Source: Leishmania mexicana MHOM/GT/2001/U1103 | Lineage: Eukaryota; Euglenozoa; Kinetoplastea; Trypanosomatida; Trypanosomatidae | Direction of reading: 5' to 3' | Assembly (NCBI RefSeq): GCF_000234665.1 | Contig: NC_018324.1 | Location: 1,327,539 to 1,391,538 of the forward strand | DNA: 64,000 bases | Shown: piece after piece, positions 1 to 11,800 of the stretch | Numbering within the stretch: position 1 is the first letter of the stretch | How the letters are laid out: each line of letters starts with the position of its first letter | Notes under the pieces: model-generated | Database searches by the model: none | Seen by the model: the letters and a program-made list of their open reading frames with translations, nothing else | What the model was told of the DNA's origin: nothing | Program-made: the position numbers and the translations under genes

Positions 1-181
1 AGGGTACCGCGGTGTCGTGCAGGTGCGCCTGCCCATGTGCATCTTTCCTGTGCACGATTCCCTCGGAGGATTCTTCGATGACTCCTCTTTGCGAGACCAG
101 CAGAGATTGAGGGATGAGCGGAAAGGTCTTGCGGCGGATGTTCGAGCGTTCGCCGCTTGCCGTCGCCTGGCTGACTACCAT
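1..181 (-). CDS. 5' part of an unidentified gene running off the left edge
   Basis: On the minus strand an ATG at 179-181 opens a frame of 60 codons that is still open at base 1. By eye about 70% of its third positions are G or C, as in the real genes here, and the strand matches every other gene. The peptide is mixed polar and hydrophobic (IRRKTFPLIPQSLLV in its middle) with no family I recognise. The same frame is also open upstream to a TGA near 225. An out-of-frame ATG near 239 (MSTDCDS) would give a natural-looking amino terminus if one base were wrong, so the true start may lie there. The plus strand is also open here, but its ORF depends on a GTG start and runs on into repeats. Confidence 0.45.
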   Translation of the reverse strand, partial: MVVSQATASGERSNIRRKTFPLIPQSLLVSQRGVIEESSEGIVHRKDAHGQAHLHDTAVP

Positions 182-2421
182 CGCATCCGCGTACAACACA
201 CAGTGATCGGCGGAGTCGAATCACAGTCGGTGCTCATCCACACAGCACCCCCAAAGCCTTTTCTTCTTGGTTCCCCTGCACGTTTTTCTTGGCAGCGTCC
301 GCACTCAACGCAAAACGATGCCGTAATACGTCGCGTGCTCTCTCAGGCCAGGCGCGAGGAACAAGGTGACACCGCGAAAGGGCTGTTTTCATTTTTTGGT
401 TTCACCGTGCCCCTTCTACAGCGAGCACGCCAACAAGTGCACACGCACACACAACCACACTTCATCTACCTCTCTTGCACTACAGCTACGTGCTGCTCGT
501 CCAGGACGAGCCGTCCTGCCGCTGAATCCCGGCATGTGTCTAGCGGGCTCTTCTTGTCCTTTCTCGTTCCTTCGCGTGCGTGCTCCGCGGTCGGCGCAAG
601 GCAGACCTCGGTGGGCTGCAAGGCTTGATCCAAAGTGAACCGCGTCCAGGGACCTGCTCGAGGGAGTAGAAGCGGTGGCGTCTGTCGTGCGGATAGTAGG
701 GTGTGGACTACGCATGTGCCCGATGAGCTGGAGGAGGAAGTTGTCCAGCATCAGGACAGGGCCCTCAGAGACCCTGTACACTCCGCCTGTATGGCATGTT
801 GGTCCCTGAGTCACTTCAAGCCGCCACATTCCATAGCAAGGTGTGGAGACGCTCCACATGGGAGTCTCGAGGACTCGATGGTGTCGTTCGAGGGTGTTCC
901 TTTCAGGCTTCTGGGATCCGTGCCGCATCAGCCCACCCGATCCAAATGTGGTCGGTGCCGCACATTTCGCGCACGTACACCGTGGTGCTGAACGGTGTGG
1001 ATCTCTTCCTCAAAACTTACTGAATCCTTGACATGCTTCGCAGTGAGCTGGTGCAAACATCACAGCAACAAGTCTCTTCGGCACAGCGCCAGTCCATCCC
1101 TGTCCGAGGAGGCCACGTGTCTGCAAGCCATGCCCAAGGGCAGGCTGCAGGCTCTTGGTGTCCTCCACAGAGTGTGGGGCACTAGTCTCCGTGATAACAC
1201 GGTGCGGTGGCTCCGCATCACTAGGGAGGAATAAGGAGGCTCGCAGGGTGAAAGAAAAAGGAAGCAGACAAGCAAATAAAAAATGGAGACAGCAACAGAA
1301 AGAGGCCACACACGCACACGCACAGGCATTCCGCGCTTCAGCGCCACCACAGGGAGAGTGAGTAGGGGAGAGCCAACCCATAGATCACACACACAGACAC
1401 ACACAGTCACACACACACACAAACCCAACAACAAAGCACAGCAGCGCCTCCTCTTCTCTCTCCCCCCTTCGCATTCGGTGATGAGCACGAGAAGATGCAC
1501 ATCGAGAGCGGGCACGCAAGAGAAGGAAACAGCAGTGAAGTGCGCCAGCAGACAGCTGTAGCCATCGGCCGAGATGAGCAATGAAAACGGGGAGGGAGCT
1601 AGGAAAGGCGACGAGAGTGGTGGGGTGTGGTGGGGGTGGGGGGGGGGGTAAACGGAAGCTGAAGACGTGCAACACAGAAACAAGAAGGCTGAACAAAAGA
1701 AAAGGCCAAAAAGGAAAAGAGCAGCAACGGTATGGGGTTGAGTCCAAAGAGCCACAGCAGTGCACATGTGAGAATGGGTGGGCTGGGTCGGCGGCGGGGA
1801 GGGGGAAAGGGAGGGTGCACGCATGTTTTTTTTACCGCGCCCTCAAATGCACTCCTTGCTGACTTGCTCGTGCTGGACGGACGCGTTGGAGTCATAGCAA
1901 CAACAACAAACTTGAGCGCAGCACACCAACAGCCCTGTGTGGAAAACGTTGGGGGAGGGGAGGGGGAGGACGTGCAGCGAAGAGAGAAGCTAAAAAAAAA
2001 GAAATGGAGGTGATGAGGAAAACAACAGATAAGGGCGCGGTGCGGGGTACTGTAAGAGGGCCACACTAACAGAGAAAGTAGCGAGCAAAGAGATGCGAGT
2101 GCCTGCCAGACCGAAATACAAGGACAGTGCGCCGTGGCGTGTCGTAACGTTGCAAGTCCCTCCCCCTCACCGCTGAGCTTGAGAATCGGACGAGCACGCC
2201 ACCTAGAGAGAAGCTAACCAGGCCAAAACACGTATTGAAGCGCGCCCACACAGAGTCGAGCCAGCGACTCGATGATGATTCCGGCGTACTCGCGCTCGAA
2301 AGATCCGTTGTGCGCACTGCAGACATATCTCGCCCGCGTTCTCTCTACCCTTCCTTCCCCATTTGTTCCCCACACTCGCATTTCCAATGTCATTTTACTC
2401 GCAACCTTTTCTCTTGCTCGC
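182..2421. other. intergenic region, no supported gene
   Basis: This holds a CA-rich tract (about 1388-1432), a G-run (about 1625-1649) and an A-run near 1992. A block at about 640-1240 is not simple sequence and has no long minus-strand frame. It could be an old degenerate retroposon, but I cannot match it to anything in the window. The part next to 2421 would be the 3' UTR of VPS24. Confidence 0.6.
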
Positions 2422-3075
2422 TTACGAGTTGCGCAGCGCATTGAACTTCTCCATGAGCTCATCCTCATCTTCTTCCTCCGCAGCCTCCTGCTGTTGCTGC
2501 TGTTGTGCCGGAATACGAGAGGCACCGACGCGTGCGCCGTCCATCTGACCGTGAACTACGTCCATCACCACCTTGTTCACCTCGTCCTCGAGCTCTGTGT
2601 CACTGATGTCGTCGTCCAGTGCCTCATCGATCGTGTCGTTCATAATCTCCTCGATCAGCCCTGCCCTGGCCATTTCTTTGCTCATCGCCATCATGGACTG
2701 CTGAATCTCCTTCACCTTGACGAGACTGTTCATCTCTTTCATAATTTCGCCGCTCTTCTTGAGCGAGCCGGACATCTTCATCTGACTCACCTGGTTCTGC
2801 AACTGCATGGACACGGAGTTCATCTGCGCCTTCGAGGCGTACATGCGGTTCACCGCCTTGCGAGAGCGAATCATCTCTTTCGCCAGCATCCGCATCACCA
2901 CCTGGTCATTCTGTTTTGCTGCTTGCTTCATCGACAGCTTTACCTTGGCCTCCTCGCGGCGGATCTTGGTGATTTGAAGCTCAATCTTGCGCTGCTCCGA
3001 GCGCAGACTGCGCGTCCACATGCGCACCTCCTCCTCCGGCGTCGTCCTGTGGAACACGTTACCGAATATGGGCAT
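2422..3075 (-). CDS. VPS24: ESCRT-III subunit VPS24/CHMP3 (Snf7 family)
   Basis: This 217-residue protein has the usual length of VPS24/CHMP3. ESCRT-III subunits polymerise on endosomal membranes, drive intralumenal vesicle budding, and are removed by the AAA ATPase VPS4. The amino terminus is basic and helical, including the segment LAKEMIRSRKAVNRMYASKA (about residues 64-83), which is close to the CHMP3 signature. It is followed by a Met/Gln-rich helix and an acidic region. The carboxyl end, after a short poly-Gln run and an acidic stretch, carries a MIM1-like helix (DELMEKFNALRNS), the expected VPS4-docking element. The start is the first ATG in frame. VPS2/CHMP2 is the closest alternative, but the conserved segment fits CHMP3 better. 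Confidence 0.93.
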   Translation of the reverse strand: MPIFGNVFHRTTPEEEVRMWTRSLRSEQRKIELQITKIRREEAKVKLSMKQAAKQNDQVVMRMLAKEMIRSRKAVNRMYASKAQMNSVSMQLQNQVSQMKMSGSLKKSGEIMKEMNSLVKVKEIQQSMMAMSKEMARAGLIEEIMNDTIDEALDDDISDTELEDEVNKVVMDVVHGQMDGARVGASRIPAQQQQQQEAAEEEDEDELMEKFNALRNS

Positions 3076-4169
3076 TATGGTTCGTACTGTTTTTCTTTGT
3101 TCTTGCCGTTGCTGCTAGTGATGGTGGTATGATCTATTTGGAATAGAGCGGGGAGGGGGAGGGGAGGAGGGGCCGTGTAAGAGCGTCAGCATGCGCACCC
3201 TGTGTGCGCGCGATGTAGACGAAACAAAGACGCAAAGGCCACAAAGACGGCCCTCGAGAGGGAATCGATAGCAGCCAATAGGGTGATATGAGAGAGGGCA
3301 AAAAACGTTTGTTTCGTTTTTCCCCTTTCGTGTGCGTATGTGTCAGAGAGGGAGAAGCAGCGCTGCTCACCAAACAAAACACGAGAGACACAAAGAGAAA
3401 CGATGCCACGCGGGAAGGCGATGCGCCGCCGCAGGAAACGAGAGAGGCAAGGGAGAGGGGGAGGGGCGGGGCGGCATGTAGGAATGGGACGCATCCGAAA
3501 GATTGAAGTATAGAGGGCCAACCTGAAAGAGTTGTGGCGTGACGTGCATCAGGGGGCCCACAATGATTGAAGTGCCGAGTACACCGGCGTGGTCCGCCTT
3601 TGGTGTTGCTCTGCTGTAGTCGCGTTATATGGCTTGCCTTTGAATGCTCTTCTTCTGATGATCGGTAGCTTGTCGAAGCATGCACACACATGTCACGACT
3701 CGCAAAGTCCCGTCAAAGATATTGCTGTTGCGTATTCCTGTATGTGCGCCTTGAGCAGAGTAGGGCGAGACCGATGGAGCTCCTGCTGACACACTGTCTG
3801 GGAAGAAGGCACCTGCCGCGTTCACCTCCTCCTGCACGACAGAGAATGGGGGTGGGGGTGGGGAGTGACGCAATCTCGGAAGGTTTATGGAGGGGGGGCG
3901 AAGAGGACGGGAGACAGATATATCGGCCCATATATTCACACAAGCCGTGAAAACGTCAGCTGCGGAATCTCAGAAAAATAGAAACACCAACAGGCGCGCG
4001 CGGGCACTTCTCCGGCGAGCTTTGCGCGGCCTCCCGTACAAGCTTTGTGGTGATATAGCATCCTCGGCCGGTTTTCGTTTTCCTGCTTTGACAGGCGAGG
4101 GACGTAATGAACGAGAGCGGCGGGTGAGGAGGGGGAGGGGGCTGTCGCCGACAAGGGGCAACCTCACAT
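3076..4169. other. intergenic region
   Basis: No supported gene. It contains short G-rich runs (about 3845-3865 and 3888-3898) and purine-rich stretches, which are pyrimidine tracts on the coding strand and are suitable for trans-splicing of VPS24. Confidence 0.6.
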
Positions 4170-5027
4170 TCAGTGCTGGATGTCGGTGCCAAGCTGTGCG
4201 GCCTGCTGCATGAGGGGCGGTTGGAGAGTGTAGCAGACCGGATCAAGCACGTGTGGCAGCGTCTGTGCACCCGCGACACCGACCACACCCGGGGGGTAGC
4301 CCACGTTCATTGTCATTACAGTGTCGAGCTGGAATGTGAGGGGAACACAGGTGGCGAGCAGCCGGCGTGCGCCTTGCGGAGTGACCAGGTATGCGTTCGT
4401 CGTTCGATGGTACTGCGGGACGCGCGCCACGCCCTTGGCTACCTGCATGTGTGGGCACTGTCTTGCTGTGTCGAGGCCACTCACGTAGACAAGCTCCCAG
4501 TCCGGCGGCACACTATTCATTCGGCGCTGAAGCTGGTTGAGAAACGGATGCGACGGTGATGCGGCGGGCGAGCTGCTGCCGCTGTCGTCGCTCTCCGCTA
4601 ATGTCGAGTCATCTTCCAGCACAAGAAAGCATTGCTTGGGCAGCGCTGCCGCAGGCGCCTCCGCGGAAACGTTGCTCACCTTACCCAGAGCGGCAATGCG
4701 TGCCCAAAGGTGTATGTGACTCAGCGCACACCCGAGCGCCGCCTTGTTCAAGTCCATGCCCCATATGTGGTGTTCCGGGGGCTCCTTCAGTCGCCGCAGA
4801 CCCAGCGCAGAGACAAACCGGCAGCGGTGCACAGCGTTCACATCGAGACGAGAGCCTTCAACGGCGGGAACGCGCTCCGTTCGCTCTGCTGGGAAACCGG
4901 CACGAGCACATACTGCTTGTATTGCTGTCCACCGATCAGGGCGGCGGTCAAGATTGATGACAAAGATGCGCTCCAATGAGAACGGGCGGCTAGCCATTTG
5001 AAGTCGCCAGAGGAGAGAAGTTCGCAT
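4170..5027 (-). CDS. Glycosyltransferase family 25 protein
   Basis: This 285-residue protein has the GT25 layout (LPS beta-galactosyltransferases and procollagen galactosyltransferases). Seen in sequence: FVINLDRRPDRW at residues 22-33, GCALSHIHLW at 99-108, LEDD at 137-140 (the metal/sugar-nucleotide acidic motif), and later TTNAYLVTPQGARRLL, typical of the family's distal half. It probably transfers a sugar from a nucleotide donor; donor and acceptor cannot be read from sequence. There is no signal peptide or membrane segment, so entry into the Golgi is not evident. The ATG at residue 11 is an alternative start just before the catalytic domain. A Ser-rich insert follows LEDD. Confidence 0.85.
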   Translation of the reverse strand: MRTSLLWRLQMASRPFSLERIFVINLDRRPDRWTAIQAVCARAGFPAERTERVPAVEGSRLDVNAVHRCRFVSALGLRRLKEPPEHHIWGMDLNKAALGCALSHIHLWARIAALGKVSNVSAEAPAAALPKQCFLVLEDDSTLAESDDSGSSSPAASPSHPFLNQLQRRMNSVPPDWELVYVSGLDTARQCPHMQVAKGVARVPQYHRTTNAYLVTPQGARRLLATCVPLTFQLDTVMTMNVGYPPGVVGVAGAQTLPHVLDPVCYTLQPPLMQQAAQLGTDIQH

Positions 5028-6033
5028 GAGGGTCCCACTCCAGCTGCGACCACAGATTCAGTGCTTCAAGACCAAACGGTTGTAGCAGTAGCCAATGCCA
5101 GTGCAGGAGAGGACGACACACAACGGGTTCAGAGGCGCGCGTGCGTGGGTACGGCGGAAGCAGGTGTGCCCCTCTATCGACATCACGAAAGGGAGAAACA
5201 GAGGGAGCGAAAGGGGCGATGAAATAGCGCGCACATCAGCAACCGCAAAGTGGCGCATCGTGATAGATCGAAAACGGAAGGAGGGGGAGGGGGGCATATC
5301 ACCATCACCATATTTTTTTTGGGGGAGGAGAGGGGAGTGGCGCAAAAAAGACGCCACACACCTGAGGTCTGTCACGCCTTGAAGGCTTTGCACGACGAGC
5401 GGCGCAGAGGAGAGGGCCTGGCCCACTAAACAAAGAAACCCAAGGGAGTCACTCCGCTCTCTCGCCCCTTGCCATTCAACACGATATTGTGAACGTGGAA
5501 GCGCTGCCCACCTCCACAGCCCCATACCGGGCATCGTCCTACACGTGTATAACACTCTGGCGTTCTCTCGCCCCTACCTCCCTCCCCCTCTCTCCAGCAT
5601 AGGCGGTAGGGGTGGGGTAGGGAGACATTGTCACACCTCTGCATTCAGCAACTGTGGCGAAGAACAGCAACAACAAGCAAGAAGGGGGAAGGAGGGAGCA
5701 GTAGAGGCGAAAGGACGGGTGGAGGGGAGGGGAGGGGAGAGAGAGGAGACATGCGCAGGTGATACGATGAGGAGAGGGGAAGAAAAGGGACGGAGAACAG
5801 ACGTGAGTAGTGGAGACTAAACAAAACGTAAACATATAATAACAAAAAAAACACCCATAAGCGCACAAGCGCGCACGTACACATGCAGCGAGCGAGAGAG
5901 AGAGACTCCGCCGCATTCGCGGCACGAGGGAGGTGCACATACGATCGAAACAAGGTTGCAGAAGACGTCACCATCGAGAGCTCACAAACGGGAAGGCGAA
6001 GAAGAAAAGGGGAAAAAGAAACGTCGGGAGACT
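5028..6033. other. intergenic region
   Basis: No supported gene. It has a T-run/G-run at about 5311-5325 and G/A-rich repeats at about 5719-5750. This is GT25 upstream and NIPSNAP downstream sequence. Confidence 0.6.
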
Positions 6034-6636
6034 TCAACGCCAGAGGCAGTTCATCGTAGATGACCACCGCACCGGGCCCATGATCTTGGAGGAGCACCCC
6101 AACGTCGGCGTTACAGGGATGACGTCGTCTAGCTTGTGCCCCTTCACGAGGTGGATGTACTTGCCCTCCTCCTCGCCAACGACAACTTGGAAGGTGGCCG
6201 CGAGAATGGCACTTGGCCCCGACAGCTCCACCTCCTTGTGAGGTGAGACTTGCATGAGGTACTTGTAGCTCTGCGTGCTGGCATTGCCCTCACGGTATAT
6301 CAGGCGCAGCAGTGTGTTGGACTTGGAGATCATCATGTCATCGGCCGGCTTTACATATGTGCGAAGCCACTCATGATCTTGCTCCAACTGTTTGCGGCAG
6401 TCGTAGCGGTGCTTCAGGTTCTCGTATCGCCAAATCTGAATGTACTGGTTGACGCCGCCAAGCTGAACAGTCCAGCAACCCTGGCAGATGCCAATACGCG
6501 GACGCTGCGGCATGTATTTCATGGAGAGTTGGTGGAAGGAGTCGTACTTCTCGGGCGCCACCACGTAGGTGCGCAGCTCGTACACGTGCGACGCCGACTT
6601 GACACTGCCTAAGTGTCGACCACACAAGCGCAGCAT
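6034..6636 (-). CDS. NIPSNAP family protein
   Basis: This 200-residue protein starts with a short basic leader (MLRLCGRHLGSVKSASH) followed at once by YELRTYVVAPEKYDSF, the opening strand of the ferredoxin-like NIPSNAP domain. The NIPSNAP hallmark pattern continues: a GCW..QLGG..QYIQIWRYE segment, then a second half with a conserved strand ending near RWSSTMNCLWR. NIPSNAP proteins in animals are mitochondrial and have been linked to mitophagy and vesicle function. A biochemical activity is not established. Length is that of a two-repeat NIPSNAP with a minimal leader. Mitochondrial location is inferred from the basic N-terminus. Confidence 0.85.
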   Translation of the reverse strand: MLRLCGRHLGSVKSASHVYELRTYVVAPEKYDSFHQLSMKYMPQRPRIGICQGCWTVQLGGVNQYIQIWRYENLKHRYDCRKQLEQDHEWLRTYVKPADDMMISKSNTLLRLIYREGNASTQSYKYLMQVSPHKEVELSGPSAILAATFQVVVGEEEGKYIHLVKGHKLDDVIPVTPTLGCSSKIMGPVRWSSTMNCLWR

Positions 6637-8846
6637 GACTCCTATGTGTCCTTGGGGTTTCTTTTTCTGTACTGTAGATGGTTCTTCTGCGCTCGAGTTA
6701 TACAGCGAATCGGAAGGGGTGATGCCGACCGTGTGCCGCAGCGGAGCACGGCGTGAAGTTCACACACTACACGATGAGGCGGATTCAGACCGCTTCTTTC
6801 GGCAGTTTACCGACACACAAGCACTACGAAGGGGCTACGCCGATGGTCAGGTCGACAAGGTCGACTTCGCGAAGAAGGTGCGCTGACTGTAGTTCTTCTT
6901 TGGCCTCTTTGTAGGCGTAAGCGCTTGCTTGTGGTTACGGTAAAGGTGCGACGCGGTGCTTCTTCGTGTTTTTTCGTTTTGGCACGTCTTGTTCGCATGT
7001 AACTCTACTTAGAGAGAGACAGAGATGCATCCAGGGTCACATGTAAGACCGTTTGGGCAGAGAGAGGGAAGAGGTGGGCGTGACGTGGCGCTCAAAGAGG
7101 GCACAGGGACCTTTTTTTTCTCGGGTGGAGGGAGGGGGGAGAAGACGCGGTAGAGAGCGAGAGTGGTGCGCGTCTTGAGGTGACCCGCCTCGGAACCAGT
7201 AGCGCGCATCCAGGGTCGATAAAGGTCATGGCAGAGGACCACCGTAATCAAAGGTTGAGGTTCATGTTGCTCACCTGTGCAGACTACAAAGGTGCCGCGC
7301 GAACGTTGCAGACAGCACCCGACAGGTTAGAAGCCGCCCTCACTAACACCAAAAAGTCCGCCTCTTCGACTCCCCACGTCTTTCTCCTACGGTGGCACGG
7401 CGTGGCCCTTCACTCTGGACACCGACATACCCTAACCCCTTCCTCGAATCACCGCCGCTGCAAAAAAAACGCGGATGTGCGTCTCCGGGCAGCTCTGAGA
7501 AAGATGTACGGAGAGAGGCAGTGGTGTGGAGGACGGAGATGCAGATGTGGGAGGCAGTCGAATCACGGAGTGTTTTTTTATCTGTGTTCGGCTGTCGGCA
7601 AGTCAGTGTGAGACTTGGGCTATTGCAGAGCTGTTCGAGCATATCAAGGCAGCAACATCGTGTGCGTGTGCGTGTGTGTGTGCGTGTATGCGTGCTGCCG
7701 TGGCTGAAGGGAATGAAAGCATCTACGAAAAGAAGGCGGGTGAAGAGGTCCATCAACACAAGGGGAGAAAACAGCCAGCAACACAAGACACCGCAGGTCG
7801 GATACAGTGCTGCAGCGGTGATCGCTCGCTCTCAGCTTCGAACGGGTGTAGGGGCGAGGCGGAGGGGGACAAGATCGGGCGCTGTACCTAGTTAGTTTAC
7901 AAGAGTAGAACAAGCAAGGACAAAAGACAGGCGCGGCGAATCATCGACAAGGCATAAGCATACAGAGAGGGCAACACAACACAGCAAAAAAAGGAACGAA
8001 GCATAGCACAGGAGGAAACAGCACATACATGGAGCATTTTGTGCTACCTTAAACACACATATATATATAAGGGTACCAATGCATCGCTGTCACGAGTCGC
8101 GCACAGGATCAAAGCAAGTAAACCAACGCAACCCACAATGGCCGCTGCATTTTTTTTAATTCCACGGCACCACCACAAGCGCCGTATACACCGGTGCACT
8201 CCAACAGCGAAACAACCATGTGCAATGCAGATCATTCAAACACTTCCTCGCCCACCAAGAGAACCCGGGTCGCGCAACCTTGTGAGGGGTTAAGGGGGAG
8301 GGGAACACCTCTCATCTCTCCACCGGTAACGAACGCGTGCATGCATGCGCGTGTGTAAGGGTGGGAGTGGGTGGGTGGGAGGAGGACGGCCGCGGCTAAG
8401 AATCGCGTCGAGATAACATACGACACACGCACATGAGCACACATAAAAAGAGAGGATAAACAACTAGAGAGACACGGACCCGCTTACCAATTCTGCTGGG
8501 CAAAACATCTGTGGCGAGGTAGCCAGTGCCTGCATGTGCGTGTCTGTGTGACCTTGCGATGCCGGAAAAAGTGGAGGAGCAGCGCGCATCCACATACACG
8601 CACTCCCGCTTCGCCAAACCTTTTCCTTCCCCATCCGCATCATCGTCTCACGACCGCTTGAGGCATCCTGATAACGTTTACAAGGCAAAGCCACCAGAAG
8701 CGCTTGGGAAGCGCGAAAGAAATGTTTACGAGGGAGGAGAAGAGAAAGGCAGGCTAGCAAGAGAAAAGCCCACTTCGTGTGGGGGGCATAGCGACGCCTC
8801 TGCATCCCCGTCTTGCTTGTAGGAGGTGGGGAGGTAAGCCTGGACC
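6637..8846. other. intergenic region
   Basis: No supported gene in 2.2 kb. It contains a GT tract at about 7658-7685, a short TA run near 8058-8069, and CA/AG-rich simple sequence. A pyrimidine tract on the coding strand at about 7050-7080 precedes short frames at 6824-7000 that look partly coding but shift frame. I do not annotate these. Confidence 0.55.
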
Positions 8847-11800
8847 TCATTGAAAGACCATCTCGCAGATGATCTCCTGCTCTTTGTCGTGCTTGCTCTT
8901 GTACCCGGTTGACGGGGCCGCTGTGATGGTGCGGCCGGCGTAGCGCAGCTCCCGCTCGCCCTTCGTGTACTCATCGATGCGCGGCTCGACGTGGGCCCAG
9001 GATCCCATGTTCTTCGGCTCTTCCTGCGCCCACATGAGCTCCGCCTTCTCATACTCGGCAAGCAGCTGCTGCACCTCCGCCACCGGGAACGGCGAGAGCT
9101 CCTCTACACGCACGAGCGCAACATCCTTCACGCCCTTCGTCTCCCGATACTTGTTGAGGTAGTGGTAGATTTGGCCAGTGCACATCACGAGGCGACGCGC
9201 CTGGCTGGCCGGAACGGATAGGTCTGGGATGACCGGCTGAAACTCACCGCTCGTAAACTCCTCCAGCGTTGAGACGTTCGGCGCGCGCAGGTACTTCTTA
9301 GAGAAAAAGATGATCAGTGCCTTGCGGAAGTTGCGCTTCTGGTGGCGGCGCAGCAGGTGGAAGTACTGGGCCGGCGTGCTCGGGTACGTGATCTCCCAGT
9401 TGATGCGGTGGGCCCGCTCCTCCTTGCTGTAGGCCGGCGTCGTCACATCCTCGCTGCTCATCTGCAGGAAACGCTCGAGGCGTCCGCTGCTGTGCTCGGC
9501 GCCCTTTCCGTCGTACCCGTGCGGCAGCGTCACGATGCACGACTGTTGCTGGTTCCATTTGGACTCGCCAGCGCTCAGAAACTGGTCGAACACGATGGTG
9601 GCGCCGTTTGCGAAGTCGCCGTACTGAGCCTCCCAGATGACCAGCGAGGTGGGGTCGTAGAGTGAGTAGCCGGCGGCGTAGCCGAGCATGCCGTACTCGC
9701 TAAGCGGGCTGTTGTTGATGATCATCCTCCCCTGGGTATCGCTGATGTGCGCCAGCGGGACATAGGTGCGTTCCTGACTCTGGTCGTGGATAACGGCGTG
9801 CCGTTGCGCAAACGTACCGCGCTCGACATCCTCGCCGGTGACGCGCACCTGATGTCCTTCCAGCAGCAGCGACCCAAACGCCAGCGCCTCAGCGGTGCCC
9901 CACTCGATGCCCTCGCCGGTCTCAATAGTCTCGTTTCGGCGATCCAGCACCACCTTCAGCTTTGGGTGTAGCTGGAAGCCCTCCGGGTACGTCTTGAGAG
10001 TCTTCAGGACCTTGTTCACCGTCTCCTGCGTGATGGCGGTGGGGTGCTGCGTCACATTGCCGAGCTCGTCGGAGTACTTCATGCACTTCCACTTGTCGGG
10101 GATGCTCTTCTTCAGGTACTCGGCGTAGTTCACCTGCGCGGCGGCCTCCTGGTAGCTGCCGTAGCGCGCCTTCTCGTCAATCGCCTTCTGCGTCGACTGC
10201 TGCGGCGTCACGATGCCCTGGGCGATGAGGGCGTCCGTGTACCGCTTGAACACATCTGGCGTGGCACGCACGCGCTCGTACATGAGTGGTTGGGTGATGC
10301 TCGGGTCGTCATTCTCATTGTGGCCGAAGCGGCGGTAGCACACGAGATCAATGACGACGGACTTGTGGAATCGCGCCCGGTACTCGGCCGCAAACTCGAA
10401 CACACGGACCACCTCTTCAGGGTAGTCGCCGTTGACGTGGAGAATCGGGCAGTTGTAAACGCGGCCGAGGTCGGTGCAGTACGCGCTGCTGCGGCTCGAC
10501 TTTGGGTCCGTGGTGAAGCCGATCTGGTTGTTGCACACCACATGCACCGTGCCGCCCGTGTCCTGCTCGCCAACTTCACTAATGCACATTGTCTCAAAGG
10601 CAACGCCTTGGCCGGCAAAGGCCGCATCGCCGTGGATTTCGATCGGCAGCACCTTCTCGCGGCCCTTCTCACCCAAGGACACCTGCATCGCCCGTGTGTA
10701 GCCCTGCACGAAAGGGTTGACAGCCTCGAGGTGAGACGGGTTGTACAGCATCTCCGTCTCCATCACCTTTCCAGAATTCAGCTTCAGCTGCCCACGGTAG
10801 CCGAGGTGGTACTTCACATCGGATTGGATTTGGAACGGGTGTAGCTCCTGTCCCGTTACACCCACAAACTCCTTCAGGATGACCTCGAAGGGCTTGCCGA
10901 TGACATGGCACAGCACGTTCAGGCGGCCGCGATGGGCCATGCCGAGGTTGATTGTCTGGACGCCAAACTCAGACGACTTCTCCAGCAAGGCGCGGAGGCC
11001 GGCCACCATGGTCTCTGCCCCGTCACAGCCGAAGCGCTTCTGAGTCGAATATTTGCGCTTGAAGAAGTCCTCGAAGAATACGGCTGAGGCGACCGTGTCC
11101 CAGATGCGGAGCCGCTCCTCTCTGCTCATCGGGCGGTGCAGTACGCTGGAGCCGTCTTTGAGTTCGATTTGGCTGCGAACGAAGCGCTTGGCGTCGCCGT
11201 CGGTGAGGTGCACCAGCTCAAAGCCGATCTGACCGCAGTAGCGCTCCATCAGCAGCTCGTGCAGCTGACGGATCGTCATCGGGGGTGAGGAAGTGTCATA
11301 GATGCCGCCCATCTGATTCTGAAAGCCAACGCGCACCACGCGATCAAGGTCCTTATCGCTAAAGCCAAAGTACGCGAGGTCCAGCCGCACCATCTCCTTG
11401 TACCGCCGTGACGGCGTGCGCTCGGTGACGTCAGTGTCCATGTAGTTCAGCGGATCCGTTTGCGCCATCAGATGGCCACGGTCCTCGAAGGTATGGATCA
11501 TCCGAATGAGGCGACCACAATCAGCCAGTGACTGCTTCACTACCGTCTCGTCGCTGCTATCCGTCGGCAGCACGCAAATCGGTGTGTCAAGGAGCGCGTG
11601 GTCGTAGTTGCCGAGGTCGCTGCGAGAGAAGAGTTCCGCCCACGACGCGTCCACTGAAGCCGGATCCCTCTTCCACTGCTGGTAAAGCTCGTCCATGTAC
11701 ATGGCCGAGGTGCCGCTCAGGAAGCTGTCGTTGTCGAAGAGCAGCTGCCGCTCCGGCACGACCTCTGCGGCGTGGCGGCGTCCCGTGGTGAGAGCCGCAT

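Noticed and set aside
17..628. Plus-strand frame of 203 codons at the left edge
   Set aside because: It begins with GTG, runs into CA-rich sequence, opposes the direction of every other gene, and overlaps a better minus-strand frame.
416..928. Minus-strand frame of 170 codons with an ATG
   Set aside because: Composition rich in Arg, His, Ser and Cys without structure, no coding bias by eye, and it continues into CA repeats.
640..1240. Non-simple intergenic block that might be an old retroposon
   Set aside because: No similarity to the two clear repeat copies could be seen, and no ends or A-rich tail are recognisable.
2272..3132. Plus-strand frame of 286 codons
   Set aside because: Antisense of VPS24.
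6824..7000. Short coding-like pieces on the minus strand after a pyrimidine tract (AYKEAKEELQ, HLYRNHKQAL)
   Set aside because: Two overlapping frames look equally coding, the pieces need two frame shifts, and no family is recognisable; too weak to call a relic.
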